Notes under the pieces: generated by a model | Told to the model about the DNA's origin: nothing | Databases searched by the model: none | Seen by the model: the letters and a program-made list of their open reading frames with translations, nothing else | Made by a program: the position numbers and the translations under genes | Assembly (NCBI GenBank): GCA_003260075.1 | Contig: QLIY01000408.1 | Span: forward strand, 39,710 to 103,709 | Direction: 5' to 3' | From: Phallusia mammillata | Taxonomy: Eukaryota > Chordata > Ascidiacea > Phlebobranchia > Ascidiidae | Length of the DNA: 64,000 nt | Shown: piece by piece, positions 12,578 to 27,500 of the stretch | How positions within the stretch are numbered: position 1 is the first letter of the stretch | How the letters are laid out: the number at the start of each line of letters is the position of its first letter

Positions 12578-15500
12578 TTAAATGCTTTTGGAGACGAACT
12601 GTCAAAATAACCTTTAATTCTCTCTGCCAGAAGAAATTTGCATTTAATTTTTTTCTAATCATGTGTGCTAGTGTTTGATTTAAAGTTCACACACATAAAT
12701 TTGCATGAAATATTGGTTTACTAAAGTTAATAAAGGTTAGCTATATATATTCCATATTCACCATGTCTATTTAAGACATCTTTGTGTAAAATTATCAATG
12801 CATTTTTTAACTTTACTACAAAATTTTATGTGAAATTATTGCGTTACTGTAAAAAAATGTTACCTACATAGCTACATTTTACCACTTTAAAAATTTTATT
12901 TTTTTAAATAAAAGTCTTTAATGTACTGTTTTTTTGTATTTAAGGCTGGTCACTATTATTTCATTATCAAAAACCATTTTTTTACAGACTTGTTGCAATT
13001 TTATATGACCACAGTTACAATGAAGTGGGTGGCCAAAGTCACTACTTTGCCAATACATTGGTTCCAGAAGCATTGCCACTGTACTCTGGTATTGACAAGG
13101 TAATCTAAAACCTAATGCTCTATTGATTTTCCAAGTAATTGCTGCTCTAAACATGCAGCCTCTAAACATGCTTAATTAGCTCCTAATGCATTTGCAACAA
13201 TAGTAAATCCTATTGTTGTATGGCTATTGAGTTCTTTTCTTCTTGGGATATACAGATAACGGCAATTGACTATGCACAAAGAGAATTAAAAGCAGATCAA
13301 AGATTAACTGGCTCATCGAATATTGATGAAAAAATACACGAAGTAAGTGCTATTAACTAAATGTCCTTGGTATCCATGATTACAAAGCATTTCTATACAC
13401 AATGGAAAGTAAATTGAAACAGCTTGCCAAGGTATCCGTAATTTTTGCACATTACTTCTACTTAATATATTGTGCTCAGTCTCAAATGTGTAGACACCAT
13501 AGTAAATTAAAAAGTGTATATAATAAACATTAACAAACAGACATACATTATAATACATCACCTTGTGAACATTAAATTTAAGTATTCAGTTATTTTTCTA
13601 AATATTTAGCAATGGTAGTTGCACATCAATAACGACAAAATTTACCCCAATAGCCCTATAAAAATGCATTTGTAGGGTGTAAAATGTATGTGGCTGTATC
13701 TCACATTCAAATTCTGTCTTGCTTTTTTCAGTGTGTGGAATACCTGTTACGCGACTATGTCAAATACTGGTACAACGATTTGTCTGATGACCCTGAGTTG
13801 CTACATTATTTTCGTGTCTCGTTGCATGATGTAATCCGAGCATTCGCAATGAGGTACTTTTTCATGTTGCCTGGTTTCGAATATATATGTTCTGTTTCCA
13901 TCTTTAAATAGTTTTACTATATTTTCACTGCTATAAACACTCTAAAACTAGATGACATTTGGAGTTTAGCAACTGAATTTAGATTTGAAGATGTCAAAAC
14001 TGAAAAATGACATATGATTATGAAACTACACTTTTTAAACAAGAAAATGCAAACTAATGTTTCTGCATAATACAATACAACTTTTAAACACTTACTGCTG
14101 TTGTCATTATCTTTAGGTAAAAAATGAAATACTGTTTGTAGGTTGTGTTGTGAACCAATGTAAATTGGGCTCGATTGCCAGTACATATATCTACTTTACA
14201 AATACATAATTACACAACATTGAATATTTTAGATGCAAAGTTATCGACTGGCAGCCATACTTAACAAGGGGGGGGGGATTGTCATTATCTTTAGGTAAAA
14301 AATGAAATATATACTGTTTGTAGGTTGTGTTGTGAACCAATGTAAAATGGGATCAATTGCCAGTACATATATCTACTTTACAATGTATAATTACACAACG
14401 TTGAATATTTTAGATGCAAAGTTATCGACTGGCAGCCATACTTAACAACAAACCTGGTAGATGACTTTGCCTCACATGTAAAGTTGTTTCGTAAAGCACA
14501 AGACAAAATGCAAAAACTGCAGGTAAATTGTTTGTTATCTTATATTGGACTGTGTTTATTTAGAAGTCTGTTTATTTTGTATGGATTGTATGTTGTGATG
14601 TCTTTAGCAAGTTTATTGTACTTTTTGTGTAATTTTTTGTATTCTTGTGTTAAGAGGTTGTTGTCTGTTATTTAGTTTGTTTTCTTAGGGTTAAGCATTA
14701 AATGTGGGAAACTTCACTATAGGTTATATATTTGTAGAATTTTCGGATGACTGAAATATTTCAATCAATACACAGTAATCATTGACCATGTGCTTTTTGG
14801 GGGTGTGCAACGTGTATCTATTTTGAACACTTAAGAGCAAAAAAAATATTTGTTAGCCCCAACAAATGCACAAAACAACTCCAGTGCTTTAATCAAAACA
14901 TTATTTTATATTTTATGGTTTGTTAAAATAACTACAGTTGTACAATTTGCCACAATAGTTCTATTTGAATAAGGTACATATGGTGTCGCAAAGGTAAAAT
15001 ATAGTTGTCTTGATTTCATAAGGGTGAATGAATTGATGTTTAAAATAAGCATAATGTTCATTGTAGTCTTCATCCACCAAGCAACAAGCCGGGTGTTTCT
15101 AGTTTAAAATATACAGTGTGGCGTAAAAGTCTCAATTAAATATGTCTTACATCCACCTTGAACCACAAGTATATTTGTTAGGTTTCATCCAATGCTTTTA
15201 AGCAAAGAATTCAGGCTATGCAGGTAAAACTCAAAATAGTGATTTGATAACTCTTTCCTACATTTCATATTCAATCTTATTATCAAGGATTATGTAGTAT
15301 GTGCATGCAGAAATTATTGATTTTTCTACATTTCCGATTTGAATTGTGCTTGAAACTAAATGATTGATTGCTCGTGGCATGGAATAGGTTTTGTTTATCT
15401 GTTTTTCTGTAGTATTGAATGCTGTCAACAATTTCCTATCAATATAAAAGTAAATAAAAAACAAGTATTTAAAACAACATTTGTTTTTCAAAAAAGGAGC

Positions 15501-18500
15501 ATCTGTGGGTTTTTTCCATTTCTGCTATTTTTTACTTCATTTTGACAGTTAAATGCATTTAGTTTTGGAGAACTTTATCCTTATTTAATCAATTACAATT
15601 TGACAGAATACATCTTTATCCCATTAAGAGATTTTTTTGCGAACTGATTTCGTTTCAAACTTAAATGATGCCACCTAATTGAATAAATGCAATATGCTGT
15701 ATGTATTTGTAATCCCTATTTGCCATGGAATGCATTAAGTGTTTCTGTCACGTCTGTGTTTAATAATATATATATATTTGCTGATGTAATGATGTTTAAA
15801 TCTAACCTGTTGAGCATGATTTTTTTTACATGGCCATTCCAGTGGTAGGTTAGTAATAAGCAAGGTCTAATTTCAGTTAAACTCCAGTGGAGTGGTTGCT
15901 AGTGGCTATTATGTATTAACTGGCATGTAAATAGGTTCTGCTTTGTTAGTCCTGTATCTTTCAAAGTTGTTAGTTACCAAGGTGGTGCTCATGAGATTGG
16001 TACATTGCCCAGCAACAATAAATGACATTGAAACATACTCATTCACTTTGCTCGTTAATGATACAAGATTCTGTTTGATTAAGTTACAGCTGATTTAGGT
16101 AAAATATATTTGTCTCCAAAATCAAAATATATGGCTGATAATAAAAGTTCAAAATGTATTTATTTCATACAAATAATACCTCAATCCTTTGTAATAAATG
16201 TGTATTTACTTTGTCATACAATATCTAATGAACAGTTTCTAACAAAACAAGTTTTACTTAACAAGAGTAAGACCAATCTACATAAACTCAAATCTTGACT
16301 TGATGGCTTGCTTTTAGTTGCACTATCTGTTTCCTTCACCAGAGATTACAATTTTTAATGAACTTTTTCACCTATCTATCAACTGTTGTCATATGTTTAG
16401 CTTTAGCTTTGCATCACCTATGCATGACCCAAATTATATTATCAACAACTATTTGTACTGCTAGATGCTTGAGTTTGCATTTAGAAATTTCATGTCCTGT
16501 GCTTAACTTATAGGTATGAAATAATTTTGAAGCCATTTTTCACAGGCAAATGACCAAGGTGACGACCGGGCAGACACAGCATCTGTTAATTCAATCCCAA
16601 CATCAATGAACAAAAATTTTTCAAATGCAAATGACAATGCAAGCCAAGAGGTATGTGCTTTTATGGGACTGGAGTCAAAATAGCATGGTATAGTATCAGA
16701 CAGTTGTGTACACAAAACTAAAGACTCTTAATACGCGTTTTTGTGTGTGTGTGTTTTTTTTTTGAAAAGTTCTTATTTGTGGTCTTGACCCTTTAAAACC
16801 CTTTGTTTTTACACATAATTAAGAACGTTTTGTCTATTTTTCTTTTTTGTCGGTTAAACCTTAAAAGTCATTTTTTTCATATTTCTGTACATTTCCGAGC
16901 AACTCATTTCATACTCAGTACAAGCAATTTATTTTACTTCCATTTTATTTAATCCATTGTCCTGAAGAGTTGGTGATCTTTTTTGTCCAGAAATGTAAAA
17001 TGAACACAAAACATATTTGTTGCATATTTTAGGACTTCTGTTGTATTTTTGTTTTAGGAAATCCCCAAAATTGAAGATTTATTTTTCGACAACGAAGTTT
17101 CACTTGAAAAGATTTGTCGCGAGCTCATATCATGTGATGTAGGGGGGGGGGTATTTCTGTACATTTCCGAGCAACCCATTTCATACTCAGTACAAGCAAT
17201 CTATGTACTTCCATTTCATTTAATTCATTGTCCTGAAGAGTTGGTGATCTTTTTTGGCCAGAAATGTAAAATGAACACAAAACATATTTATTACATATTT
17301 TAGGACTTCTGTTGTATTTGTTTTTTAGGAAATCCCCAAAATTGAAGATTTATTTTTTGACAATGAAGTTTCACTTGAAAAGATTTGTCGCGAGCTCATA
17401 TCATGTGATGTAAAAAAACAGTGTGAATATTTGCAGGTGAGAACAGTATTTTGCAATAGTATTTGTTTTTCTTAAAAACCACAATGAACTCCAAAAGTAG
17501 CTTCTAGAATAAATTTCTTTGAAAATTTTCGACAATCACATATTTTGTTGAACAATAGAAATAATTATACTTGAAAGCAGCTTGATAAAAGACAAGACTG
17601 TCGGGTTTGTATGTAGTGTAACTGTTTGAATGCAGAAGTTTCAACAGCAGCATGCACTAATGATGACAACCGCTGAAAACAAACACGTTGACAGTTTGTC
17701 TTTTGTTTAACCTGTTTATGTATCAGTATATTTGACGATGATTAGGCATTAATGTGGTTTGAGGTTTCTCTTACTTATGTTGGCACTGTCTACCCCATTT
17801 GTGCTTGTATTTTTCAGGATGTGTGTGAAGTCTTACTTTACCTTTTATTACCTGAAGATGATTTTCATTGCAGGCCGTTAAAGTATTTATTACGGGTAAG
17901 TGAGAAAAACAGATTTGTTCTACATTAATATGAGTCTCCTTGCCGAAAGTGGACTTATATGCTTTTTTCTGTATTTTTTTGCTAATGGTTTCTACAGCTC
18001 AGTATTTAGTACATGTCAACAAATTTATACATAAATTGATTTTGAAATGTCTCAAAATTTATGATGTTGTTAGTCTTGCAAGAAAAATAATTTAATTATC
18101 GCAGCTCATAAACCTAATTGTAGGTTATTATAAATTTGTTCTCAACCAAAACCACAAAAATTTAAAATAAAGATTTCCACTCAAAACTTGTATTTGTAAT
18201 TCTTTGCCTCGAGCTACACAAACTTTGTGTCTGGTGTATTGCAGCGATTTTATTTTTGTGCCTTTAAACCTGTATTTAAAACTTTTTGCAGGAAATTATG
18301 ATACAAGGCATATTTCTCCCTATGTTCAAGTTGTACAGCGACCCTGACTACCTCAATCTGTATGTTAATTGGCTGGTAGGTGCAACTTCTTTGTTGTTTT
18401 ATATTCGCCATGATTTTTTTCCCTGTTGTAAGATTTGGTAATTTTTATTACATAGCCTGACTGGAAAAGTGTTTTGGGTTGACATTTTCAGGCCCTTTGC

Positions 18501-21500
18501 AGGTCAATTTCATTAAGGCAGAATACTCCGCAAGGAAAAATAAACTAAGAGCAAAAAAGAAGCTACCACAAGCAAAACACATATATTGCAAGTTGTATAG
18601 CAACTTTTTGTCAAATTAATTGTGAAAATTTCATTTAAATTCTTTATTAGCCACCAACAAAAAGTATTTATTGTAATATGTCCCGTATAAATAAAGTAAG
18701 TTCTCGGAACATCATGGACACTCTTCATACTGTCACATGTTCTGTGGTATCACTTTATTAATGTAAGCTTTCTAATCTTGATTTAAAAAATGTTTTTTTC
18801 TTTCAACTCCACTGCAAATGAGACATTTTTTCACACTTGTTAGGTAGAAGTTGGTGTTAATAATGTTTATTCACTTTCCAGGTTAGTGACAATTGTGTGA
18901 GTAGCGAGTGGTTTTTGTCTGTCTTGCGTCGTAGCAGCATCCTCGGTGAACTCCATGCTGTCCGAGAAAAAGCCGAAGAAGAAATCAATAAAATAAGGTC
19001 AAAAGATACAGTGGGAGACGGTACGTGAACTACAGTAAAAAAACAAAAGTTTAATTCAATTTCGACTTAAAATAAACTACAACCATCACAACTGACTGTA
19101 GGCTGAATAAATCTTTTGTTTAGTGATTTTTGTGGTTAAATGCAATAAATTACTCTTGATGGCAATATTTTTTTTCCAAAAACTTAGTTGCCTGATGATT
19201 TTTCCTACAAGTTTAGCTTGTAATGTATAGCTATAGCTAATTCATATGCATTATCTTTCATACTGAAACAGCATGTTTATTCAGAACCGACTATCTCATT
19301 TGAAAATCATTTATGCACTGTTTTATTTAATATAAATTATTCAAACCAAATGTAATAGGTAACCTTAACATCACAGACCTAAGGTGTTTGTGTTCATAGT
19401 TCTGTGTTTATGACATTGAAATATTGATTAGGCTTTACATGCTTTATGTATTTAAAATCAAATACATGATGACATTTTTGTGTTGTTACGCTGGGTTCTG
19501 GAAATGGATTAAACAGAATTGCTTTAAAGACGAATCAAGGGAGTTTTTTTTTATCATATAATATACACTTAACAGGCAACAAATGTTTAAAAACTTGCTC
19601 TTTTGGGGGGCTTATTCACCAGTTTAATTTGTTAGAAGAAATATAAAAACTGATGTTTATTAACTTTTTTATTAACATTAACAAGTCAAGTCAAATTTAT
19701 TTGCATTGTTATTTCGTCTCATTTAATCACTGAAAAGGACACTGAAAAATCATAAGTTTAAAATATCTCTTTCTTGAATTTCTCTTCCATGTTACTTAAA
19801 GCTATTTATTATGGGTCCCCTTCCCCGAATCCCTTTCCCTATATTTTTTTTTCTTTTTTTCCGTCTAACGCGGATTTGTTTCCATGTTTTGGTCAAGAAA
19901 GAATGGTTCAATTTTTTTCAAATTTACACACATTATAGGAATTGGTCTAAAGATGGTCCATGTGAATTTTGACCCCATTTGATCCCTCGGTTTACCCACA
20001 GCCCGCCAAAATGTGAAGTAGTTGTCGGTTTCCAAATCGAGTCAAGTGTCTTGTTACTTGGACATAAATATATTTGTCAATTTGAAAAAAACATTTAATT
20101 TTGTGCCAGATCTAATTATCTGCTCTTTTGACAGATATAACTGTAAAACAGCAGCTGAGCAGCATGAGATATGTGAAAACATTTTGCGAGCGTAAAATTC
20201 ACCAACAGCATGAGGGAAATGTTTATGTTGATGGCGGAGATCTGGTGAGTGACTACAGCTACTGGTGGTAAAAAGATGCAAGCACCAATATGTGAAATAA
20301 CTATCAACAGTATATTGTCACACCTTGTTTTTCAAAAAGTGCCTGACATCTAAGTTACATCGCATGAACCAACTGTTTTAAATTTGCAGGATTTAAGTTT
20401 TTCCCATGTTTGTTAAAAGGATATTCGCCATGTTTCAAGTTTCCTGGCTATGTTGTGACTATACATCTCATTGTTTCTCTAAAAGGGGGGGGGGTTCCAA
20501 ACACCAATATGTGAAATAACTATCAACAGTATATTGTGCCAATACACACCTTGTTTTTCAAAAAGTGCATGACATCTAAGTTACATCGCATGAACCAACT
20601 GTTTTAAATTTGCAGGATTTTTTCCCATGTTTGTTAAAAGGATATTCGCCATGTTTAAAGTTTCCTGGCTATGTTGTGACTATACATCTCATTGTTTCTC
20701 TAAAAGTGTTTCTGAGATGTATATATATAGTGGATGTATATATTGCTAAGGTTTCACGAATGTGTTGTTATAATCAGCTACAAAATGGAATTGTTTGAAT
20801 GTTACCAACAAAGTACATACACTATATGTAACCTCTATGTCTGTATTGTGTTTAATCTAGCTTTGTTTCAAGTCTGGGTCCGGTGTTCCGAAACAAATTT
20901 TTATTGTCCAGGGCCTACCCTACACAATCTTATTGGCACAATTTATTAACTGATGTTTAATTTGTTTTTTAGTATTTGGAAGGATTGCAGCCCGAACAAC
21001 GTAACAAACTTTATAATTTACCACTGAGTGTAATTCTGCGGAACAATGTTGCATTGCAAATTTTTATCGGTAAGTTGCAATGTTAGCTGTTATTATAACT
21101 TACACTGGTTTAACAAATTGCATAAAGATACATTGTGGGATTTTTAATGTTCTCTGATGACAAGATAAACTTCATTAAAAAAGTTAAAGTGTGATTTAGG
21201 TAGAAAACCCATAGGTTGAAACAGTGTGCACTGTCTGCAGCTTATCATTTATTAGCTTGATGATTTTAATAAGTGTGATCTATTCTATTGTCATAATATA
21301 TTTACTGACAAAAAAGGCATAAATTTGAAACGGAATTCACAGTGTAGGTGGTACTTGTTTGTTTTGTTCTTTTGTGTCCAGCACAGCCATCACCACTCGT
21401 TCAAATCTATTTTGTTTGATATTAAATGTTGATCTTTCTATTTAAAACCACCTCCCACACAAAGCGTGTGTATATTTGCCATTATGTTTCCTGTAGGTTG

Positions 21501-24500
21501 TGTTTGCTTGACGACTAATACATTTTACACACTGAACAATAACCGTATGGTTAAACCTTTGGATTGACATTATAAGTGTCAAATTTAAAAAGATTTTGTT
21601 TTGGGTTGAAAAAAGTGAGAAACTGAGCAATATGATTTAATCATAAACATAACTACCAAAGAACTTGTATATCCCACTGTTGTCATCATCAGTGCAGGTT
21701 GTCAAACAAGCTGTAGAACACAAACCGAGCTTTACAACAGAGATTGTTGAAACGTCTGCATGATGTATTCTAAATACACAAGTTCTTTGGCAGTTATGTT
21801 TTTGATTAAATTACTCTTCAAGTCCGTGTATAGTGTTCCTGACCAATATTAATTTTAGACTTATACGTAGTTGGTTATTATCACTTTAAGATTTATGGCA
21901 GTATTAGAATAATTATTTATGTTATGTATTGAAATACAACATTATTGATTGTGGGATATGACACGTGTTCGAGCTTCCTGGTGACGTCACCTGTAGTATT
22001 GCCTTTTCACGTCACAAAACATATGACGTCATATGCCGGATATACTCAAGATATGCAAAATAGTGCAAATGGCTTGAAATGGCATATTTTACGTTTTTAG
22101 AGACATTTATTTTTAGTTTAAATAATAATAATACCACAACACGCTTTATAGTTATTTTAAAATTAAAAAGAAACGTAATTGTGTTTTTGCCGGCTCTATG
22201 ACGCAATAGTAAGTAATTTACAGGTTTATTAACAGTCGAATTTGGTATTTGTTAAATAAGTCCAAAACGTGGTTGAAATTGCAATGACTTTATGCAGTAG
22301 TGATACCGGCTAATACATTTCTGCTTGGCGCGGCGTTTAGGCTAGACGAGTCTGGGTCGTGCGTTGATTGACATCTTGCTAAATATTCTTCGTGTCATGA
22401 AAGGCCTTACTACACACCACATGGCTGTCTTCCGTTAAAATGGGGTTGCATGCTCACCTTCTAGGGCGGTTGTACGAACAAACTGTATCCATTTGTGTAG
22501 ATAAAAAAATTATTTTCAATCATGTCATACGCTTTTTTTTCTGTCTAACGCTGGTTTACACGCTTAATAGATAGGCATCTGAAATTGTTTTTTGTAAATT
22601 TGAATGCAGTTAATCATCAGTCTCACAAAAGACGTAAAGTTTTTCATTTTTGGAAAGTTTTACTAAAACATGTGCTCTAGTTCCAGTTAACTTTAATTCC
22701 GGGGGGGGGGGTCTTTATAAATTTAAATGCAGTTAATCATCAGTCCCATAAAAGACGTAAAGTTTTTCATTTTTAGAAAGTTTTACTAAAACATGTGCTC
22801 TAGTTCCAGTTAACTTTAATTCCATTCATTAAGGAAACCTATTAGTGAGCTTCTTAAAAGTTTATGTTACCACGACACATTTTGTGGCATTTTGTTTTAT
22901 AGAATACATGCAGTCTGTAAACGGGCAAGCCTACCTCTTTTTCTGGCTCACTGTGGACGGTTACAGGGCGTCGGCCGAACAACAGCTCAACGAAGTGAAA
23001 ATACAACAATTGCAAGGTGTGTATTCAATATATCGAGTCAAATCTTGCACTTGGTCCCACACATGCTCATTTATCTTTGTCAATTGACCTGTTTCATGTC
23101 GTACATGAATCTTCTAACGCCGTTTCGCGGCACGTTTTTTTCTCCATTTTTTTTTAAGTAAAACAGAAAGATCGAAACACATAGGCTTTTTCAAATGAAT
23201 CATAGTATTGGATCTTCGCAATTTTTAACCAAAATACATATCTGTACATTGTCGCCCTAAAATTTTCTTTTAATTGTGCACGTAAGGAAATTCCTTAACT
23301 GAATCCTGTCTTTCCACAGTTCGCCATTTTCGAGATTTTCCAGTTTAGAGCCTCGTTAGTGTTTTGAAGTGACATTTTTTGTTACTTTTACAGGCACTGT
23401 GCAGGGTCGTCCGGATATGGAGATGTTACGAATGATCGGGCGTAATATATACGACCAGTACCTGAGCAAACACGTGAGTACATTGTAATACACAAAATAT
23501 ATACATGGCAGTCCTGTGCATGAAATAACACATGACATAATGTTTATACATGGGTTTAATGAATAGAGTTTGACACATGTCGCTATGTAGCTTTAGTAAC
23601 TACTTTCACTATGCCATATTAGGTAGCATTGCAGTACGCATACAAATCAATAAGTCGCCCATTAGTTCAGGTCAATATGTAACTATTTTGGGATCACAAT
23701 GTGTCAAACAGTGGTTCCCAACTCAACGAATTCCTCACTTAACAATTCAAAACATTTTCATTCCTTCCCAATGCACTACATATTAGATGCTAAACAATAC
23801 AAAGATATTTAATCTTGAGTCTTTTATCAACTTCACAGGTCATATTCCCAGGGCTGAAGTGTCTATTTACAAACCACATTTGAAAATTAAACAAAAAAAT
23901 CCTACCTAAAGTTTTAAAATCCCCCCATGGTAAAATTTCCCCACTTCTGTAGTGAATTTTAGTGAAAATGTACATTTACAAACCACATGTAAAAAATAAA
24001 GTAAATTCCTCCCTGGTTCAGAACCACTGTTTGTATCATTATTGGTTGTACAATCGGTAGGGGGGATTGCCAAAACATTTAACAGCAGATTTTAAGACCA
24101 GTATGTTTGTCATGAGTATTCATTATGCTGCTGTTAAATCTTATCCTTATAATTACCAGGCCCAGCCCCGTGTCCCGCTCGATCAAACCATCGATCGTCA
24201 ATTGCAGAAGAAACTTGAAAGTAGTGAACCATCACCTTATCTGTTCGACGACATTCAGCAAAAAGTAAGTCACCACATGATGGCACACAAGAGCTGACTT
24301 GTCAGAAATTTAAGCAAAACTAAGTTTGTACGCAATGTGCGTGCTACATTTTGTTGCAATGACGACAAGCACTTGTATTTTGGATTTGTTTTGTAAATAA
24401 TTCCATTTGAATAAGGAACTGAAGATGATAATAGAACTAACTAGCTTTGCATACATTACAGACATATGTTCCTGTACTTTAATTATATTTTGATGAGAAA

Positions 24501-27500
24501 AGTGTCATGAAAGCATTACTGACCACTCTTGTTTAACTGTGGTCTGTTAAACAGAATGGATTTTACGATATTATTTACAGACCAGTGGTGATCAGGTTAT
24601 GGTCTGTTATATGCGATTTTACCTCTCATTCTAAAAAACATGTTTAAATTCATAAATCATAGTACCCCAGGCCTTTTTGAAATAACGAATCAAGCCGGCC
24701 ACCCAGCATTACCATATGGCAATGCACAGACTAGAAGAAAACTAGTCTGCGGTGGGATTCTAACCCCCAACAGGAGTCGTCCCGGGACTAAAATGCTTGG
24801 ATATTTCTAACATATTGAAATTATATCTTTAAAAAAACGGTATTTTATTCTTGGCATTGTGTTGCAGGTGTTCATTATTATGCAAAAAGATGAAAATTTC
24901 TACCCAGCATTTAAACAAAGCACACTGTATATGAAGTTACTGGCAGAACTTGACCTTCTGCGTGAACCGAGTTTTACGTCAGCAGACACCAACGGTTCCG
25001 CTTCTGGCTCGGTAAAAGTCGTTTATTATATTTACCTGTCAGATTATGGGTAGAGCTACTAACACCATAACGAGAATCTACCCCCAAATTTGATTTCGCT
25101 TTCACAAGGGGGCGTAAAGAGTTGAATTTTTATTTAGCGGCTATAAATGGGTTGGGTTGGAAAATATTTACATAAAATTCTTACATTAGTAACTAATTTT
25201 TTGGGTTAGTTTTATTGAATTTTAAGTGCTAATACCTTACCCCGACCCTAATAGCCCTAACCGTCAGCATTATTGGAGATATAACCAATCAAATTTGGGG
25301 GTAGATTCTCGTTATGGTGTTAGTAGCTCTACCCAGATTATGGTAGAGCTACTAACATAAGAACTCGCATCAGAAAAGGTGGTTAAATACCGATAGGTGG
25401 CGTAAAGAGCGCAGTTATTTAAATTAACAGTGAGATTGGGGAAGGGCTGGGAAATAAATTTAACTTTAGTAACTAAGTTTATAAGTTGATTTGATTATTA
25501 TTATTATTATGAAGCCTCACCCCGACCCTAAAAGCCCTAATCGTCAGCATTTTCACAAAAAAGCATTTTTAATATTCGCAAATTATCTTTGCGCCACCTA
25601 TCGGAATTTAGCAAACTTGTTAGTGTGAGTTCTGATACGTATTAGTAGATTTTCCTCAGATTATATTGTGTCACTCTTAAGAACTACCATTGGTACACCT
25701 GTTAACTGTTAAAAGACGGTTTTAATTTAAATTTGCAGAACTAATAAAGCTATTTTTCAGATACGTATTTAGACAGTTTAATAGTAGATACATAACGGTA
25801 TACTAAACTCAATAACGCTCTTCTGGCAAATGTATTGTTTGTCCTAACATTTAGACGTTGAAAAGTAGGTGCAGAAACAAAACTGCTGCAACAAAATGCA
25901 TTTCTTACATATCTGTCGGGTCATTTTGATTTTCGATTAAACTTCTTAAAACTCGTTGTTTTTCAATTTCAGTCCATGGACGAGTTGGCGATTAACGAAA
26001 ATGAAGAACCGATTAAACTCACTGCTCTTATTACACAAACAGGTCAGTTGATAGGTTAACCAAATATCGGTGTATATGAGAAGCGCTTGTTAAGAATGGA
26101 TTTTACAACTCAAGGCAAATTTGAATGTGTTGTGGGTGAATATATGTAAACAACTCATTAGGTTAGCTAAATTAGTGTATTGTAAAAATTGATGTTAGGT
26201 CTTGTTTCAAAATTCGCCTTGGAAGTAAATTATAGCAAATTCGGAATTGTAGGTTAAACAAACTTGGAGTAAAATTCTCTAAAACTATTTAAAAGATAAC
26301 CAATAGAAATATAGTTGAGTACTTTTGGAAAATAGCTTATGGGCAGCTTTTTGGGGGGGGGGGTACTAAACTGTATACTAAACTCAATAACGCTCTTCTG
26401 GCAAATGTATTGTTTGTCCTAACATTTAGACGTTGAAAAGTAGGTGCAGAAACAAAACTGCTGCAACAAAATGCATTTCTTACATATCTGTCGGGTCATT
26501 TTGATTTTCGATTAAACTTCTTAAAACTCGTTGTTTTTCAATTTCAGTCCATGGACGAGTTGGCGATTAACGAAAATGAAGAACCGATTAAACTCACTGC
26601 TCTTATTACACAAACAGGTAAGTTAAAAGATTAACAAAATATCGGTGTATATTAGAAGCGCTTGGTAAGAATGGATTTTACAACTCAAGGCAAATTTGAA
26701 TGTGTTGTGGGTGAATATATGTAAACAGCTCGTTAGGTTAGCTAAATTAGTGCATTGTAAAAATCGGGGTTAGGTCTTGTTTTGCTACCTAAGAAGTAAA
26801 TTATAGCAAATTCGGAATTGTAGGTTAAACAAACTTAGAGTAAAATTCTCTAAAACTATTTAAAAGATAACCAATAGAAATATAAAATAGGCTATTGCTG
26901 CCAGGCATAATGTATAACCAAGTATTTCTCATCCAGCAGTTTTATTGTAAACAATCGACGTTTCGATGTCCTATACCAGCGTGGTCCAACTGCAGGCCCG
27001 CAGGCCAATTGTGGCCCGCGAGATAATTTTATTGGCCCGCGAAAGTCACAACATTTTAATGACAACTATAAGTTTTGTTTTCAATAATTTAATGTTTTTG
27101 AAATGTGAGGATTAACGCACACTAAATACTGCGAAATCTTCTACTGTGACGCATGACAAGGCATTGTTATGTAATAAAGGGTTCTGCTTCTATCAACCGT
27201 TCAAGAGCATTTTTGCGCCAGAGTGGAAACTGAATGTTTTTGTCAGCTTCTACGTAGTAAATAACTATAAAATTTAAAAATAAACTTATCTATAGATAAA
27301 AATGTGTATAGTTACCCTAGAGTTTGACCCAGAAAAAAGTTTTTCCTGCAAAAATTTGAACCTTGGCCCGCGTAGTAAGTTAACGATTTTAAATGGCCCG
27401 CAACAAAATAAAGTTGGACCACACTGTCCTATACAATAGAAATATAGTTGAGTACTTTTGGAATATAGCATATGGTCTCCTATTAAGAAAGTACAGTGGT

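Noticed and set aside
15182-15223. 42-nt SNX13 exon as a false positive
   Set aside because: It has a plausible acceptor and GTAAAA donor, is phase 0 to 0 and encodes VSSNAFKQRIQAMQ between two PXA exons, so I kept it in the gene model, possibly as an alternative exon.
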